In this document: positions 8,099 through 16,972 of the stretch, in pieces
How positions within the stretch are numbered: position 1 is the first letter of the stretch
Layout of the letters: each line of letters starts with the position of its first letter
Assembly: GCA_029846755.1 (NCBI GenBank)
Contig: JARWBI010000003.1
Location: 248,001-312,000, forward strand
Length of the DNA stretch: 64,000 nt
Origin: Falsirhodobacter flavus
GTDB taxonomy: Bacteria; Pseudomonadota; Alphaproteobacteria; Rhodobacterales; Rhodobacteraceae
Direction: 5' to 3'
The notes under the pieces: generated by a model
The model's input: only the letters and a program-made list of their open reading frames with translations
What the model was told of the DNA's origin: nothing
Databases searched by the model: none
Position numbers and translations under genes: made by a program

Positions 8099-9088
8099 CT
8101 ATCCCCCTGCCGGAACCATCCGGGCGGGTTTGCCCTTCGGGCCGTGGAAAAGCAAGATCACCCGTTGCAGCACGATGAATGCGAACAGCAAAAGCCCGAC
8201 CACGATCTTGGTCCACCAAGACGAAAGCGTGCCGTCGAACACGATATAGGTCTGGATCAATCCCTGGATCAGCACCCCGAACAGCGTTCCCATCACCAGC
8301 CCGGCGCCCCCGGTCAGCAGCGTGCCACCCACCACCACGGCGGCAATGGCGTCAAGCTCCATCCCCACCGTCGCAAGCGAATACCCCGCCGAGGTGTAGA
8401 GCGTGTAGGCGATCCCCGCGAGGCCCGCGAGCGCCCCCGACAGCGCATAAAGGCGGATCGTCGTCGCCCGCACCGGAACGCCCATCAGCTCTGCCGATTG
8501 CGGGCTGCCGCCCAAAGCATAGACGTTCGCGCCAAACCGCGTGCGTTTCGCGATGATCGCGCCAATGACAAAGACCGCTAGCATCAGCATCGCCAGAAAG
8601 GTCAGACGCCCCTTGCCCGGCAGTCGGAAGAACAGGTCCCCCAGCGTATCGAGGAACGGGTGCGAGATCGGCACGGATTCAGTGGTCAACAGGAACGCCG
8701 CCCCGCGCGCAAGGAACATCCCCGCCAGCGTCACGACGAAGGGGGGCATCGAAAGCGCGTGGATCGTCAGCCCCATCAGCGCCCCGAACGCGGTGGAGAT
8801 TACCAGCGCCAACGCGAAGGCCATCGCCGGATGCATCCCCGCCCGCACCGTGACCGCGATGAAGACCGAGGTGAAGGCGATGACCGAGCCGACCGAAAGA
8901 TCGATCCCACCCGACAGGATCACGAAGGTCATCCCAACCGCCGCGATGCCAAGAAAGGCGTTGTCGGTCAGTAGGTTGCCAACGACCCGCGTGGACAGCA
9001 TGTTCGGGAACTGCATCACGCAGAGCGCATAGGCGATGATGAAGATCAGCACCGTCGCGGCGAAGGGAAGGTTGCGGGCGCGGATCAT
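8099..9088 (-). CDS. yjfF: Sugar ABC transporter permease, YjfF-like
   Basis: Second permease of a galactofuranose-type importer, in the inner membrane. The 329 residues contain about nine or ten hydrophobic segments and the BPD_transp_2 signature ([17 protein letters not shown]). The start at 9088 overlaps the preceding permease by four bases (ATGA), so the two are translationally coupled. A much longer in-frame opening continues upstream but is a shadow of the other permease gene. Assignment as YjfF rather than a generic ribose permease rests on gene order with ytfQ, ytfR and ytfT and on the very high similarity of the binding protein. Confidence 0.88.
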   Translation of the reverse strand: MIRARNLPFAATVLIFIIAYALCVMQFPNMLSTRVVGNLLTDNAFLGIAAVGMTFVILSGGIDLSVGSVIAFTSVFIAVTVRAGMHPAMAFALALVISTAFGALMGLTIHALSMPPFVVTLAGMFLARGAAFLLTTESVPISHPFLDTLGDLFFRLPGKGRLTFLAMLMLAVFVIGAIIAKRTRFGANVYALGGSPQSAELMGVPVRATTIRLYALSGALAGLAGIAYTLYTSAGYSLATVGMELDAIAAVVVGGTLLTGGAGLVMGTLFGVLIQGLIQTYIVFDGTLSSWWTKIVVGLLLFAFIVLQRVILLFHGPKGKPARMVPAGG

Positions 9089-10095
9089 TGGCGGACCTTT
9101 CTTGCCTCGGCATAGTCGCGGCGGGCGGCGCGCAGCATGGCACCTATCCCGCCGAACGCCGGGGATTGCAGCGTCAGGATCACGATGATGACCAGCGCCT
9201 TGACGATCAGGTTGAATTCGGGCGGCCAGCCGGAAATCAGGATGCCCGTGTTGATCGACTGGATGATAAGCGCGCCCAGAAGCGAGGCGGTGATGGAGAA
9301 CCGCCCGCCAGACAGGGCCGTGCCGCCGATGACCACGGCAAGGATCGCGTCGAGTTCCAGCCACAGGCCCGCATTGTTGGCATCGGCCCCGCGGATGTCG
9401 GCGGTCACGATCATTCCCGCCATCGCCGCGCACAGACCCGATAGGACATAGACCAGCACGATCAGGAACCGCGCCCTGACCCCCATGAGAAGCGAGGCGC
9501 GACGGTTGATCCCCACCGCCTCGATCAGCAGGCCAAGGGCCGACCGGCGCACCAGCAGACCCGCGACCAGCCCGGTCAACAGCCATAGGATCACCGGCAT
9601 CGGCACCCCCGCCACCGCGCCGGAGCCGAGGAACGAGAACGCAGGGTTGTTGAAGGTCAGGATCACACCCTCGGTCACAAGCTGGGCGATGCCCCGCCCC
9701 GCGACCATCAGGATCAGCGTCGCAATGATCGGCTGAATGTCCAGAAACCCGACCAACAGCCCGTTCCACACGCCGCATAGAAGCCCGATCGCCAGCGCCG
9801 TGACGATGACCACCACCAACGGTTGCCCCGCCGCGACCATCGACGCCGCCACCGCCCCGCAGATCGCAATGACAGCGCCGACCGAAAGGTCGATCCCCTT
9901 GGTTGCGATCACCAGCGTCATGCCCACGGCCAGCAGCGCGACCGGGGCCGCCCGCACGGCAATGTCGATCAGGCTGCCATAAAGGCGCCCATTTCGGAAC
10001 GTCACATCCAGAAACCCCGGCGCGATCAGAGTGATCGCCGCAAGGATCAGCACCAGCGCCGCGATTTGGGGTTGAAGCCTTTTCAGTTTGCTCAT
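9085..10095 (-). CDS. ytfT: Sugar ABC transporter permease, YtfT-like
   Basis: A 336-residue inner-membrane permease of the YtfQRT-YjfF importer, which takes up galactofuranose in Escherichia coli. The BPD_transp_2 motif ATKGIDLSVGAVIAICGAV is at about 64-82, with hydrophobic helices along the whole length and a basic C-terminus (RAARRDYAEARKVRQ). It overlaps the ATPase gene upstream and the second permease downstream by four bases each, so all three membrane-complex genes are coupled. Two different permeases form the channel in this family. Confidence 0.9.
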   Translation of the reverse strand: MSKLKRLQPQIAALVLILAAITLIAPGFLDVTFRNGRLYGSLIDIAVRAAPVALLAVGMTLVIATKGIDLSVGAVIAICGAVAASMVAAGQPLVVVIVTALAIGLLCGVWNGLLVGFLDIQPIIATLILMVAGRGIAQLVTEGVILTFNNPAFSFLGSGAVAGVPMPVILWLLTGLVAGLLVRRSALGLLIEAVGINRRASLLMGVRARFLIVLVYVLSGLCAAMAGMIVTADIRGADANNAGLWLELDAILAVVIGGTALSGGRFSITASLLGALIIQSINTGILISGWPPEFNLIVKALVIIVILTLQSPAFGGIGAMLRAARRDYAEARKVRQ

Positions 10096-11582
10096 GCCGC
10101 CTCCACCGCCATCGCGGCCATGATCGCCTGCGCCGAGATTTCCTCGCCCGCCAGTTCCGCCACCTGCCGATGATCGGCCATGACCACGACGCGGCTGGAA
10201 TAGGCGACCAGCTCGTCCAGCTCGGACGAGATGACGGCCAGCGCCATCCCCTCGGCCCGCAGCCCGTCGATCAGGCGGATGATCTCGGCATGGGCGCCGA
10301 TGTCGATGCCGCGCGTCGGCTCGTCCAGGATCAAGAAGCGCGGATCGGTCGCCAACCAGCGAGCAAGGATCACCTTCTGCTGGTTGCCGCCCGACAGGAA
10401 CTTGATGGGCCGCTCGGGATCGGTCGGGCGGATGTCCAGCATTCGGATATACCGCTCGGCGATGGCGTTCTGTTCGCGCCGGGGGATCGGGCGAGACCAG
10501 CCGCGCCGGGCCTGAAGCGCAAGGATGATGTTTTCGCGCACCGAAAGATCGGCGACAATGCCGTCGGCCTTGCGCTCCTCGGGGCAGAAGCCGAAGCCGT
10601 GCGCGATGGCGTCATGCGGGGATTTCAGCGTGACGGGGCTGCCGTCGATCTCGGCGCTGCCGCTGTCGGCGCGGTCGATCCCGAACAGCAGGAACGCCGT
10701 CTCCGTCCGGCCCGATCCGAGAAGGCCCGCAATGCCCAGAACTTCGCCGGGGCGGATGTCCATGTCGAAGGGAGCGACGCTGCCGGTCTTGCCCATACCG
10801 CGGAACCGGATCGGCGCGGGAGTGTCGACGGGCGCTGCCGCGCTTCGGGCGTGCGTTTCCTCGGCCAGTTCGCGGCCCAGCATCATGCCGACGAGATCGC
10901 GGCGCGGGAGGTCGCGGGTGGCGCGGCTGCCCACCAGCTTGCCGTTGCGCAGCACCGTCACCCGGTCTGCCAGCGCATAGACCTGATCCAGAAAATGCGT
11001 GATGATGACGATGCCAAGGCCGTCATCGCGCAACCGGCGCAGGATGGCAAAGATCGCTTCCACCTCGCGCGCATCGAGGCTGGCGGTCGGCTCGTCCAGA
11101 AAAAGAACCTTGCCAGACAAATCCACCGCGCGGGCGATAGCGATGATCTGGCGGATCGCGACCGAATAGGCCGACAGGCTTTCGCCCGGATCGACGCGCA
11201 GCCCGTATCGCGCCAGCAGCGCCGCCGCCTCCCGCTCCATCCGCGTTGTGTCGATCATCCCGAACCGGCGCGGCTGGCGACCCAGATAGACGTTTTCCGC
11301 GACCGACAGGTTCTCCAGCAGGTTCACTTCCTGGTAGACCGTGCCGATGCCCATTGCCTGCGCTTCGGCCACGTCGCGGGGTTCGACCTCGGCCCCCTCC
11401 AGCCGCATCGTGCCGCCGTCGCGGCGGTAGGCCCCGGTCAGGATTTTCACCAGCGTCGATTTCCCTGCGCCGTTTTCGCCCAGCAGCGCATGGATTTCGC
11501 CCGCATGCAGGGTGAAATCCACGTCGTCCAGCACCGTCACGCCATAGAAGGATTTGCGGATCGCCCGCACTTCGATCAGCAT
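10092..11582 (-). CDS. ytfR: Sugar ABC transporter ATP-binding protein, YtfR-like
   Basis: A 496-residue double ABC ATPase that powers the importer. The first domain has Walker [10 protein letters not shown] (about 36-44) and Walker B VLFLDEPTA. The second has the altered P-loop typical of this class (GLLGSGRTE) with the signature LSGGNQQK and Walker [11 protein letters not shown], so only the first site is canonical. GAGGAGCGAGCG lies just before the ATG at 11582. It follows the binding-protein gene ytfQ after 46 bases that contain a GC-rich stem-loop (11601-11621). It is coupled to the permease gene downstream. Confidence 0.93.
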   Translation of the reverse strand: MLIEVRAIRKSFYGVTVLDDVDFTLHAGEIHALLGENGAGKSTLVKILTGAYRRDGGTMRLEGAEVEPRDVAEAQAMGIGTVYQEVNLLENLSVAENVYLGRQPRRFGMIDTTRMEREAAALLARYGLRVDPGESLSAYSVAIRQIIAIARAVDLSGKVLFLDEPTASLDAREVEAIFAILRRLRDDGLGIVIITHFLDQVYALADRVTVLRNGKLVGSRATRDLPRRDLVGMMLGRELAEETHARSAAAPVDTPAPIRFRGMGKTGSVAPFDMDIRPGEVLGIAGLLGSGRTETAFLLFGIDRADSGSAEIDGSPVTLKSPHDAIAHGFGFCPEERKADGIVADLSVRENIILALQARRGWSRPIPRREQNAIAERYIRMLDIRPTDPERPIKFLSGGNQQKVILARWLATDPRFLILDEPTRGIDIGAHAEIIRLIDGLRAEGMALAVISSELDELVAYSSRVVVMADHRQVAELAGEEISAQAIMAAMAVEAA

Positions 11583-11600
11583 CGCTCGCTCCTCGAAAAT

Positions 11601-11621
11601 GGCGGGGCGCGCGGCCCCGCC
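11601..11621 (-). terminator. Intercistronic stem-loop between ytfQ and ytfR
   Basis: An 8-bp perfect stem (GGCGGGGC/GCCCCGCC) with a five-base loop, followed on the minus strand by ATTTTCG. It lies seven bases after the ytfQ stop codon. Such elements often stabilise or partly terminate mRNA so that the binding protein is made in excess. A similar element occurs at 23136-23155. Confidence 0.6.
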
Positions 11622-11628
11622 AGAGGTG

Positions 11629-12591
11629 TCAGTAGCCGAGGTCTTTCTTCGCCTCGTAGACCGCCTGCGGATCGTCCGCCTGCGTATAGAGTTTGGATTC
11701 CGTCTGGATCCATTTCGGCGGCTCGGTCCCGTCGGCGATGAAAGCCGCCAGCGCGTCGAAGGCGGGGCCGGCCATGTTCGGCGTCAGCTCCACCGTCGCG
11801 TTCGCCTCGCCTTCCGCCATGGCAAGGAAGATGTCCGGCACGGCGTCGATGGACACGATCTTGATGTCGGTGCCGGGGTTCAGCCCCGCTTCCTTGATCG
11901 CCTGGATCGCGCCGACGGCCATATCGTCGTTATGGGCATAGACGGCGCAGATATTCGCCCCGCCGCCTTCGGCCTTGATGAAGCTTTCCATCACTTCCTT
12001 GCCCTTGGTCCGGGTGAAATCGCCGGTCTGGGAACGGGTGATGCGGATGTTGTCATGGCCTTCCAGCGCCTGCTCGAACCCGGCCTTGCGGTTGATGGCG
12101 GGGGACGATCCGGTGGTGCCCTGAAGCTCCACCACATTGCAATCGGCGTCGCCGACTTCGCCCACGAGCCAGTCGCCTGCGACCTTGCCTTCATAGACCT
12201 GATCCGAGGTGACGGCGGTCAGGTAAAGCTCCTCCGGTGCCTCGATCTGGCGGTCCAGCAGCACGACCGGGATCTCGGCTTCCTTCGCTTCCTCCAGCAC
12301 TGCATCCCAGCCGGTGGCGACTACGGGGGCGATCAGGATGGCGTCGACGCCCTGCGCGATGAAGCCGCGGATCGCCTTGATCTGGTTTTCCTGCTTCTGC
12401 TGGGCATCGGCGAATTTCAGGTCGATGCCGCGCGTCTCTGCCTCCTGCTGGGTGACCGTGGTTTCCGCCGCGCGCCAGCCCGATTCAGAACCGATTTGCG
12501 AAAAGCCGACCGTCATGTCCTGCGCCATCGCCATGCCCGCAGCCATGGCAAGACAGGCGACCGCCCCGGCGGTCGCGAATGTGCGTTTCAT
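11629..12591 (-). CDS. ytfQ: Galactofuranose-type sugar-binding protein, YtfQ-like
   Basis: Periplasmic receptor of the importer, 320 residues. A signal peptide is clear (MKRTFATAGAVACLAMAAG, cleavage near AMA-Q at 23-24). The mature protein starts MTVGFSQIGSESGWRAAET and contains KQENQIKA, IAPVVATGW, AHNDDMAVGAIQAIKEAGL and ELTPNMAGPAFDAL, all close to Escherichia coli YtfQ as I recall it. That protein binds galactofuranose and, more weakly, galactopyranose and arabinose. The ATG at 12591 has GGAGGAAT upstream; an in-frame extension to 12789 is not needed. It leads the operon and its promoter region holds a GntR-type near-palindrome (12644-12654). Confidence 0.93.
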   Translation of the reverse strand: MKRTFATAGAVACLAMAAGMAMAQDMTVGFSQIGSESGWRAAETTVTQQEAETRGIDLKFADAQQKQENQIKAIRGFIAQGVDAILIAPVVATGWDAVLEEAKEAEIPVVLLDRQIEAPEELYLTAVTSDQVYEGKVAGDWLVGEVGDADCNVVELQGTTGSSPAINRKAGFEQALEGHDNIRITRSQTGDFTRTKGKEVMESFIKAEGGGANICAVYAHNDDMAVGAIQAIKEAGLNPGTDIKIVSIDAVPDIFLAMAEGEANATVELTPNMAGPAFDALAAFIADGTEPPKWIQTESKLYTQADDPQAVYEAKKDLGY

Positions 12592-12643
12592 GGGATTCCT
12601 CCAAATCCGCAAGGTCCTCCTCGACCTCAGTCTTGAATCGTTA

Positions 12644-12654
12644 TTGTAGTATAA
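12644..12654. promoter_or_regulatory. Candidate GntR/FadR-type operator upstream of ytfQ
   Basis: TTGTAGTATAA is a near-palindrome (TTGTA-G-TATAA, one mismatched pair) of the TTGTA-N-TACAA form typical of FadR-subfamily regulators. It sits about 53 bases upstream of ytfQ and about 100 bases upstream of the divergent dehydrogenase gene. The regulator at 7350-8093 is the obvious candidate. Confidence 0.45.
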
Positions 12655-12754
12655 ATGGCTGGTCAACATGAATTGGCACACGCGCAACAAGGCCTGTTGA
12701 CCTGAATATCCTGAGGCAATAGTCGTATTAATCACGGGAAATGGGAGGAAGACC

Positions 12755-13678
12755 ATGAGTTTGAAACTCGGCCTTGTCGGCCTGGGCAAGATCGCGCGCG
12801 ATCAGCATCTTCCCGCGATTGCCGCGACGCCCGGCCTTGATCTTGCCGCGATCGCCAGCCGGAACGCAGCCCTGCCCGATCTTCCAAGTTACCCGGATAT
12901 CGATTCGCTGCTTGCGGCGGGGGCGGCCGATGCCGTCTCTCTCTGCACACCGCCTCAGGGGCGCTTCGATCAGGCGTCGGCGGCTTTGAAGGCCGGCCGG
13001 CATGTCATGCTGGAAAAGCCCCCCGGCATGACGGTGACCGAGGTGGAGGCGCTGGCCGCGCTGGCGCAGCAGAAAGGCGTCACCCTGTTCACCACCTGGC
13101 ATTCGCGCGAGGCGGCGGCGGTGGAGCCTGCGCGCGCGTGGCTGTCGGGACGCCGGATTTCCTCGGTCCGCGTCACTTGGAAAGAAGATGTGCGTCACTG
13201 GCATCCCGGTCAGGCGTGGATATGGGAACCGGGCGGGCTTGGCGTCTTCGATCCCGGCATCAACGCGCTGTCCATCGTGACGCGCATCCTGCGCGAAGCG
13301 GTCTTCGTCACCGGGGCGGAGCTGGAGTTTCCGGCAAACCGCGCTGCGCCCATCGCGGCTTCGGTTCGGATGCGGATGGGTGCCGTCCCGGTCGAGGCGG
13401 AATTCGACTGGCGCCAGACAGGGCCCCAGACCTGGGATATCGAGGTTGCGACGGATACGGGCCTTCTGCGTCTGTCCAAGGGCGGCAGCGAGATGTGGCT
13501 GGACGATCAGCCGCAGGTGGTCGAGGAGGATGCGGAGTATCGCAGCCTCTATCGCCGTTTCGTGGGACTGGTGGCGGGTGGGCAATCGGAAGTGGACCTG
13601 GCGCCACTTCGGCTGGTCGCGGACGCCTTCCTGCTTGCGCGCCGGGTCGAGGTCGATGCCTTCGAGGACGAGGCATGA
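12755..13678 (+). CDS. D-galactose / L-arabinose 1-dehydrogenase (Gfo/Idh/MocA family)
   Basis: Oxidises the C1 hydroxyl of D-galactose and/or L-arabinose to the lactone with NAD(P)+. The 307 residues comprise an N-terminal Rossmann domain (GLVGLGKIARDQHLPA, about 6-21) and the C-terminal Gfo/Idh/MocA sheet domain. The signature EKPPGM (about 89-94) carries the conserved lysine. The run RVTWKEDVRHWHPGQAWI and the following WEPGGLGVFDPGINAL closely match L-arabinose 1-dehydrogenase of Azospirillum brasilense from memory; that enzyme also accepts galactose. GGGAGGAAG precedes the ATG. The gene is divergent from ytfQ and overlaps galM by four bases. Which sugar is physiological cannot be settled from sequence; the nearby KDPGal aldolase and kinase favour galactose. 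Confidence 0.9.
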   Translation: MSLKLGLVGLGKIARDQHLPAIAATPGLDLAAIASRNAALPDLPSYPDIDSLLAAGAADAVSLCTPPQGRFDQASAALKAGRHVMLEKPPGMTVTEVEALAALAQQKGVTLFTTWHSREAAAVEPARAWLSGRRISSVRVTWKEDVRHWHPGQAWIWEPGGLGVFDPGINALSIVTRILREAVFVTGAELEFPANRAAPIAASVRMRMGAVPVEAEFDWRQTGPQTWDIEVATDTGLLRLSKGGSEMWLDDQPQVVEEDAEYRSLYRRFVGLVAGGQSEVDLAPLRLVADAFLLARRVEVDAFEDEA

Positions 13679-14661
13679 TCGTTCTGCGCGCAGGTGTTGC
13701 CCAAGCGCATATCCTACCCTTCGGGGCGACGATCCAGGCGCTTCTGGTCCCGGATCGCAACGGTGTGGTGGACGATATCGTGCTGGGCCATGATGAGCTG
13801 TCGGCATATCACGCGCGGCGCAGCTTTTACGGCGCGACGATCGGGCGTTTCGCCAATCGGATCGCGGGCGGGCGTTTCGAAGACGTCCGCATCCCGGCGA
13901 ATGACGGGCCGAACGCGCTGCATGGTGGACCGGAAGGTTTCGATCGCCGTGTCTGGACAGTCCGCGATGCGTCGGATCAGCACGCGACGCTCTCCCTCGT
14001 CAGCCCGGACGGCGATCAGGGCTTTGCCGGGACACTGACCGCCACCTTGCAGTATCACATGAAGATCGAGCAAGAAGCGATTGTTCTGTCGTTGTATTTC
14101 GAAGCATCATGTGATGCCGAAACGCCCGTCAACCTTACCCATCACGGCTTCTTCAATCTTGGTGGCAACCTTCGCGATCCTGCGCGGATGCGTTCGGTGA
14201 TGGATCATGAACTGACCCTGAACGCCTCCCACTATCTGCCCGTGGACGATACCGCCATTCCGCTGGAGATCGCCCCGGTCGACGGAACGCCGTTCGATTT
14301 CCGCAAGCCCGCGATCATTGGCGAGCGCATTCGCAGTGGGCATCCCCAACTGATGCGCGGCAAGGGCTTCGATCACAACTTCTGCCTCGACGGGCCGGCC
14401 GCTGCCCGATTGCGGGATCCGGTTTCCGGCCGCGTGATGGAGATCGTGACCGATCAGCCGGGGCTGCAGTTCTACTCCGGCAACTTCCTCGATGGGACGG
14501 AGCGGGGCAAGGGCGGGATCACGCCGCGCATGGGCGATGCGCTTTGTCTGGAGCCGCAGTTCTGGCCCGACAGCCCCAACCGGCCCGACTTTCCCGACGC
14601 CACGCTGCGGGTCGGCCAGACCTATCGCCACCGGACCGAGTTCCGTTTCACCACGGATTGA
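13675..14661 (+). CDS. galM: Aldose 1-epimerase (galactose mutarotase)
   Basis: Interconverts alpha and beta anomers of galactose (and other aldoses), supplying the anomer used by the dehydrogenase. The 328 residues carry the family active-site residues: H83 (NALHGG), H156/H157 (NLTHHGFFNL), D233 (GFDHNFCL) and the catalytic glutamate E293 (CLEPQFWPDSPN). The substrate-side block FYGATIGRFANRI is at about 51-63. The ATG at 13675 overlaps the dehydrogenase stop (ATGA), so the two are coupled. No signal peptide is seen. The 3' end overlaps the convergent lactonase gene by 14 bases. A longer frame starting at 13138 is a shadow running through the dehydrogenase. Confidence 0.93.
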   Translation: MIVLRAGVAQAHILPFGATIQALLVPDRNGVVDDIVLGHDELSAYHARRSFYGATIGRFANRIAGGRFEDVRIPANDGPNALHGGPEGFDRRVWTVRDASDQHATLSLVSPDGDQGFAGTLTATLQYHMKIEQEAIVLSLYFEASCDAETPVNLTHHGFFNLGGNLRDPARMRSVMDHELTLNASHYLPVDDTAIPLEIAPVDGTPFDFRKPAIIGERIRSGHPQLMRGKGFDHNFCLDGPAAARLRDPVSGRVMEIVTDQPGLQFYSGNFLDGTERGKGGITPRMGDALCLEPQFWPDSPNRPDFPDATLRVGQTYRHRTEFRFTTD

Positions 14662-15475
14662 CGCGGGGCTCCGGCACGCCTTTGGCCGAAACCGTCCGGG
14701 CGAAGGTCATGCCGGCTTCGGCCTCCGGCGCCTCCATCCCCTCTCGGGCCGAGGTGACGAACAGCGTATCCATCCCCTCGCCGCCGAAAGCGGGGCAAGA
14801 GGTCTGGCTGGCCGGGAAGCGTTCCGCGAACAGGAACGTGCCATCCGGGGCATAGCAGGCGATGCGCCCTGCGCCCCATTGCGCGTTCCAGAAGCGCCCC
14901 TCGGCATCCGTCACCGCGCCGTCGGGGTTCAGCCCTTCGGCGCTCAGGTCAAGGAACACTTCCTTCTTCGCGGAAGGCCAGCCGGTTTCCGCGTCCAGTT
15001 CCTGCCTGAACACGATCCCCCGCGCGGTGTCCGAGAAATAAGCGCGCGTGCCATGGAAGCAGATCGCGTTGGGGATCGTCAGACCGGGATGCAGCTTGCG
15101 CAGCTGCCCGTCATGCCAGCGCCAGACGGCGCCGAGGCCCGGCTCCGCCTTCTTGCCCATCGTGCCGATCCAGAACCCGCCCCACGGGTCCGCGCGCCCG
15201 TCATTGCTGCGCGTCTCGGGGCGATCCGCTTCCAGCACGGTCAGCAGGCTCTGCTCGTCCTTTTCCAGATCGAAGACCCAGAGCCCTGTTTCCGAGGCGA
15301 TCAGCAACTGGTCGCGGTCGATCCACCCGGCAGCCGAGACGCATTCGTCGAATTGCCAATGTCGCCCTTTGGTGTGCAGCCGGTGGTTCAGGATATCGAA
15401 CCAGAAAAGCTGTTGCCGTTCGGGGTGCCAGAACGGGCCTTCACCCAGCTCGCACAGCGTGTCGTCGAAGATCAT
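14648..15475 (-). CDS. SMP-30/gluconolactonase family sugar lactonase
   Basis: Opens the galactono- or arabinono-lactone made by the 1-dehydrogenase. The 275-residue six-bladed propeller shows the metal-ligand positions of the family: E12 (ELGEGPFW), the asparagine in LTIPNAICF and the aspartate in NPDGAVTDAEG. The substrate-side arginine/asparagine block is ETRSNDGRADPWGGFWIGTM. The start at 15475 overlaps the aldolase stop by four bases, placing it at the end of the dgoK-dgoA-lactonase group. Position between a sugar dehydrogenase and a sugar-acid dehydratase supports the role. The precise lactone is inference. Confidence 0.9.
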   Translation of the reverse strand: MIFDDTLCELGEGPFWHPERQQLFWFDILNHRLHTKGRHWQFDECVSAAGWIDRDQLLIASETGLWVFDLEKDEQSLLTVLEADRPETRSNDGRADPWGGFWIGTMGKKAEPGLGAVWRWHDGQLRKLHPGLTIPNAICFHGTRAYFSDTARGIVFRQELDAETGWPSAKKEVFLDLSAEGLNPDGAVTDAEGRFWNAQWGAGRIACYAPDGTFLFAERFPASQTSCPAFGGEGMDTLFVTSAREGMEAPEAEAGMTFARTVSAKGVPEPRVNPW

Positions 15476-16074
15476 GCGGTCGCCTCGTCATAGGCGCGGC
15501 GGATGGCGTCTGCCGCGCGGGCGGTCGCCTCGACCGACTGGCCGGGGCGATAGATTGCTGTGCCGATGCCAAAGCCCGTTGCCCCGGCGGCAAGCCATTC
15601 ACCGAAGTTTCCCGGACCTGCCCCACCCACGGCATAAAGCGGAACCGGGGGCAGAACGGCCCGCATCGCCTTCAGCCCCTCCGGCCCGATCAGCGAGGCG
15701 GGGAAGAATTTCAGCCCCGTCGCCCCGGCCTTCAGCGCCGTGAAGCATTCCGTCGGCGTGAAGACCCCCGGCCAGCTTTCCATCCCCGCCGCCCGCGTCG
15801 CCGCGATCACGTCGGGGTCGGTGTTCGGCGATACGACGATCCGCGCGCCGATATCGGCCAGCCTGCGCACCGCATCAACGTCCAGAACGGTGCCCGCGCC
15901 GATGGTCGCGTCGCCGCCGAAGCGCAGGACCAGCCGTTCGATGCTGTCCAGTGGATCCGGAGAGTTCAGCGGCACTTCCAGCACCGTGACCCCCGCTTCG
16001 ATCAGGGCCTCGGCATGCGCTTCCGCCTCGGACGGGGTGATCCCGCGCAGAATGGCGATGATGTTCCGCATCAT
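15472..16074 (-). CDS. dgoA: 2-dehydro-3-deoxy-6-phosphogalactonate aldolase
   Basis: Cleaves 2-keto-3-deoxy-6-phosphogalactonate to pyruvate and glyceraldehyde 3-phosphate, the last step of the De Ley-Doudoroff galactose pathway. The 200-residue class I aldolase barrel has the Schiff-base lysine K122 (TGLKFFPAS) and the general-base glutamate E33 (VLEVPLNSP). IAILRGITP at the start and GAGTVLD at about 59-65 match DgoA more closely than the KDPG aldolase Eda. Two adjacent ATGs (16074, 16071) are possible starts; AAGGAG lies just upstream. It overlaps dgoK and the lactonase by four bases each. Confidence 0.92.
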   Translation of the reverse strand: MMRNIIAILRGITPSEAEAHAEALIEAGVTVLEVPLNSPDPLDSIERLVLRFGGDATIGAGTVLDVDAVRRLADIGARIVVSPNTDPDVIAATRAAGMESWPGVFTPTECFTALKAGATGLKFFPASLIGPEGLKAMRAVLPPVPLYAVGGAGPGNFGEWLAAGATGFGIGTAIYRPGQSVEATARAADAIRRAYDEATA

Positions 16075-16928
16075 GTCTCCTTGATGATCCGATATGCGGC
16101 GGACAGACCCGCCAGAACCGCATCGGTTCCCGAAATCAGCTTCGGGCCGAGGCCGAGGCTTCGCAACCCGCGATCATAGAGCGCCGCAACCTTGTCCGAG
16201 CCCACGATCAGCACCTCGCGCCCCAGCCACCAGGGCTTCGCCGCCGCGAGTTCCGCGCCCAGCAGCAGTCCCGACAGACGCCCCGCCGCCGCATCGGGCG
16301 CAAGACCCGACAGCAACCCCTCGGCGCGGATGGCGAAAAGCCGCGCCGCAAGCGCCTCGGGCCGCGCCAGCGCCTGTTCCAGCGCCGCGTCGAAGGCGGC
16401 AAGTTCGATCTCCTGCCCCATTCCATGCCGCAGGACCGATTTCGTCGCCAGAAGCTCGAACAGTTCGCCCGTCATGAAGCTGCGGAAGTCCGTAACCTCG
16501 CCCGCGCTGATCGCCGCCCATTTGCTGTGGGTGCCAGGTAGACAGATGACGCCATCGAAATTCGGATGGGCCGAAAGCACACCCGCGATCTGCGTTTCCT
16601 CGCCCCGCATCACATCTGCGGAAGGCACCGCCTGCGACAGGCCGGGCACGATGTGGACGCCCGGCGCGGGGCTGGTCATCGGCGAACCCAGCGGGGCGCA
16701 AGGAACTGCGCGATAGGCCGCCTCGATCCAGCCCTGACGCGCGCCGGCCATGCCGCAGATGACGACATCACCCGTCCAGTCGCCCATCAGATCGCGCAGG
16801 GCGTCGGGGAATTCGGACGGCGCAAGACGGCCCATGCCACGATCCGATTCCCGTGCCTCCTGCGGCTGCGCGCCTTCCATTCGCCAGATGCGCAGGTTGC
16901 TGGTGCCCCAGTCGACGGCGATCCACAT
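16071..16928 (-). CDS. dgoK: 2-dehydro-3-deoxygalactonokinase
   Basis: Phosphorylates 2-keto-3-deoxygalactonate at C6 with ATP. The 285-residue protein starts MWIAVDWGTSNLRIW, where DWGTS (6-10) is the phosphate-binding loop of the DgoK family. ICLPGTHSKWA and FMTGELFELL are further family blocks. The ATG at 16928 follows AAAAGGAGAAGCCG; an in-frame opening to 17111 lies inside the upstream dehydratase gene and is rejected. It is followed by dgoA with a four-base overlap and preceded by the dehydratase with a 44-base gap, consistent with one operon running from the dehydratase to the lactonase. Confidence 0.92.
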   Translation of the reverse strand: MWIAVDWGTSNLRIWRMEGAQPQEARESDRGMGRLAPSEFPDALRDLMGDWTGDVVICGMAGARQGWIEAAYRAVPCAPLGSPMTSPAPGVHIVPGLSQAVPSADVMRGEETQIAGVLSAHPNFDGVICLPGTHSKWAAISAGEVTDFRSFMTGELFELLATKSVLRHGMGQEIELAAFDAALEQALARPEALAARLFAIRAEGLLSGLAPDAAAGRLSGLLLGAELAAAKPWWLGREVLIVGSDKVAALYDRGLRSLGLGPKLISGTDAVLAGLSAAYRIIKET

Positions 16929-16972
16929 CGGCTTCTCCTTTTCAGGCTGGATGGCCCGTGTCTGCGGCAAGG

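Noticed and set aside
13138-14661. A 507-codon + strand frame
   Set aside because: Its first 179 codons are a shadow of the galactose/arabinose dehydrogenase. The real gene is galM from 13675.
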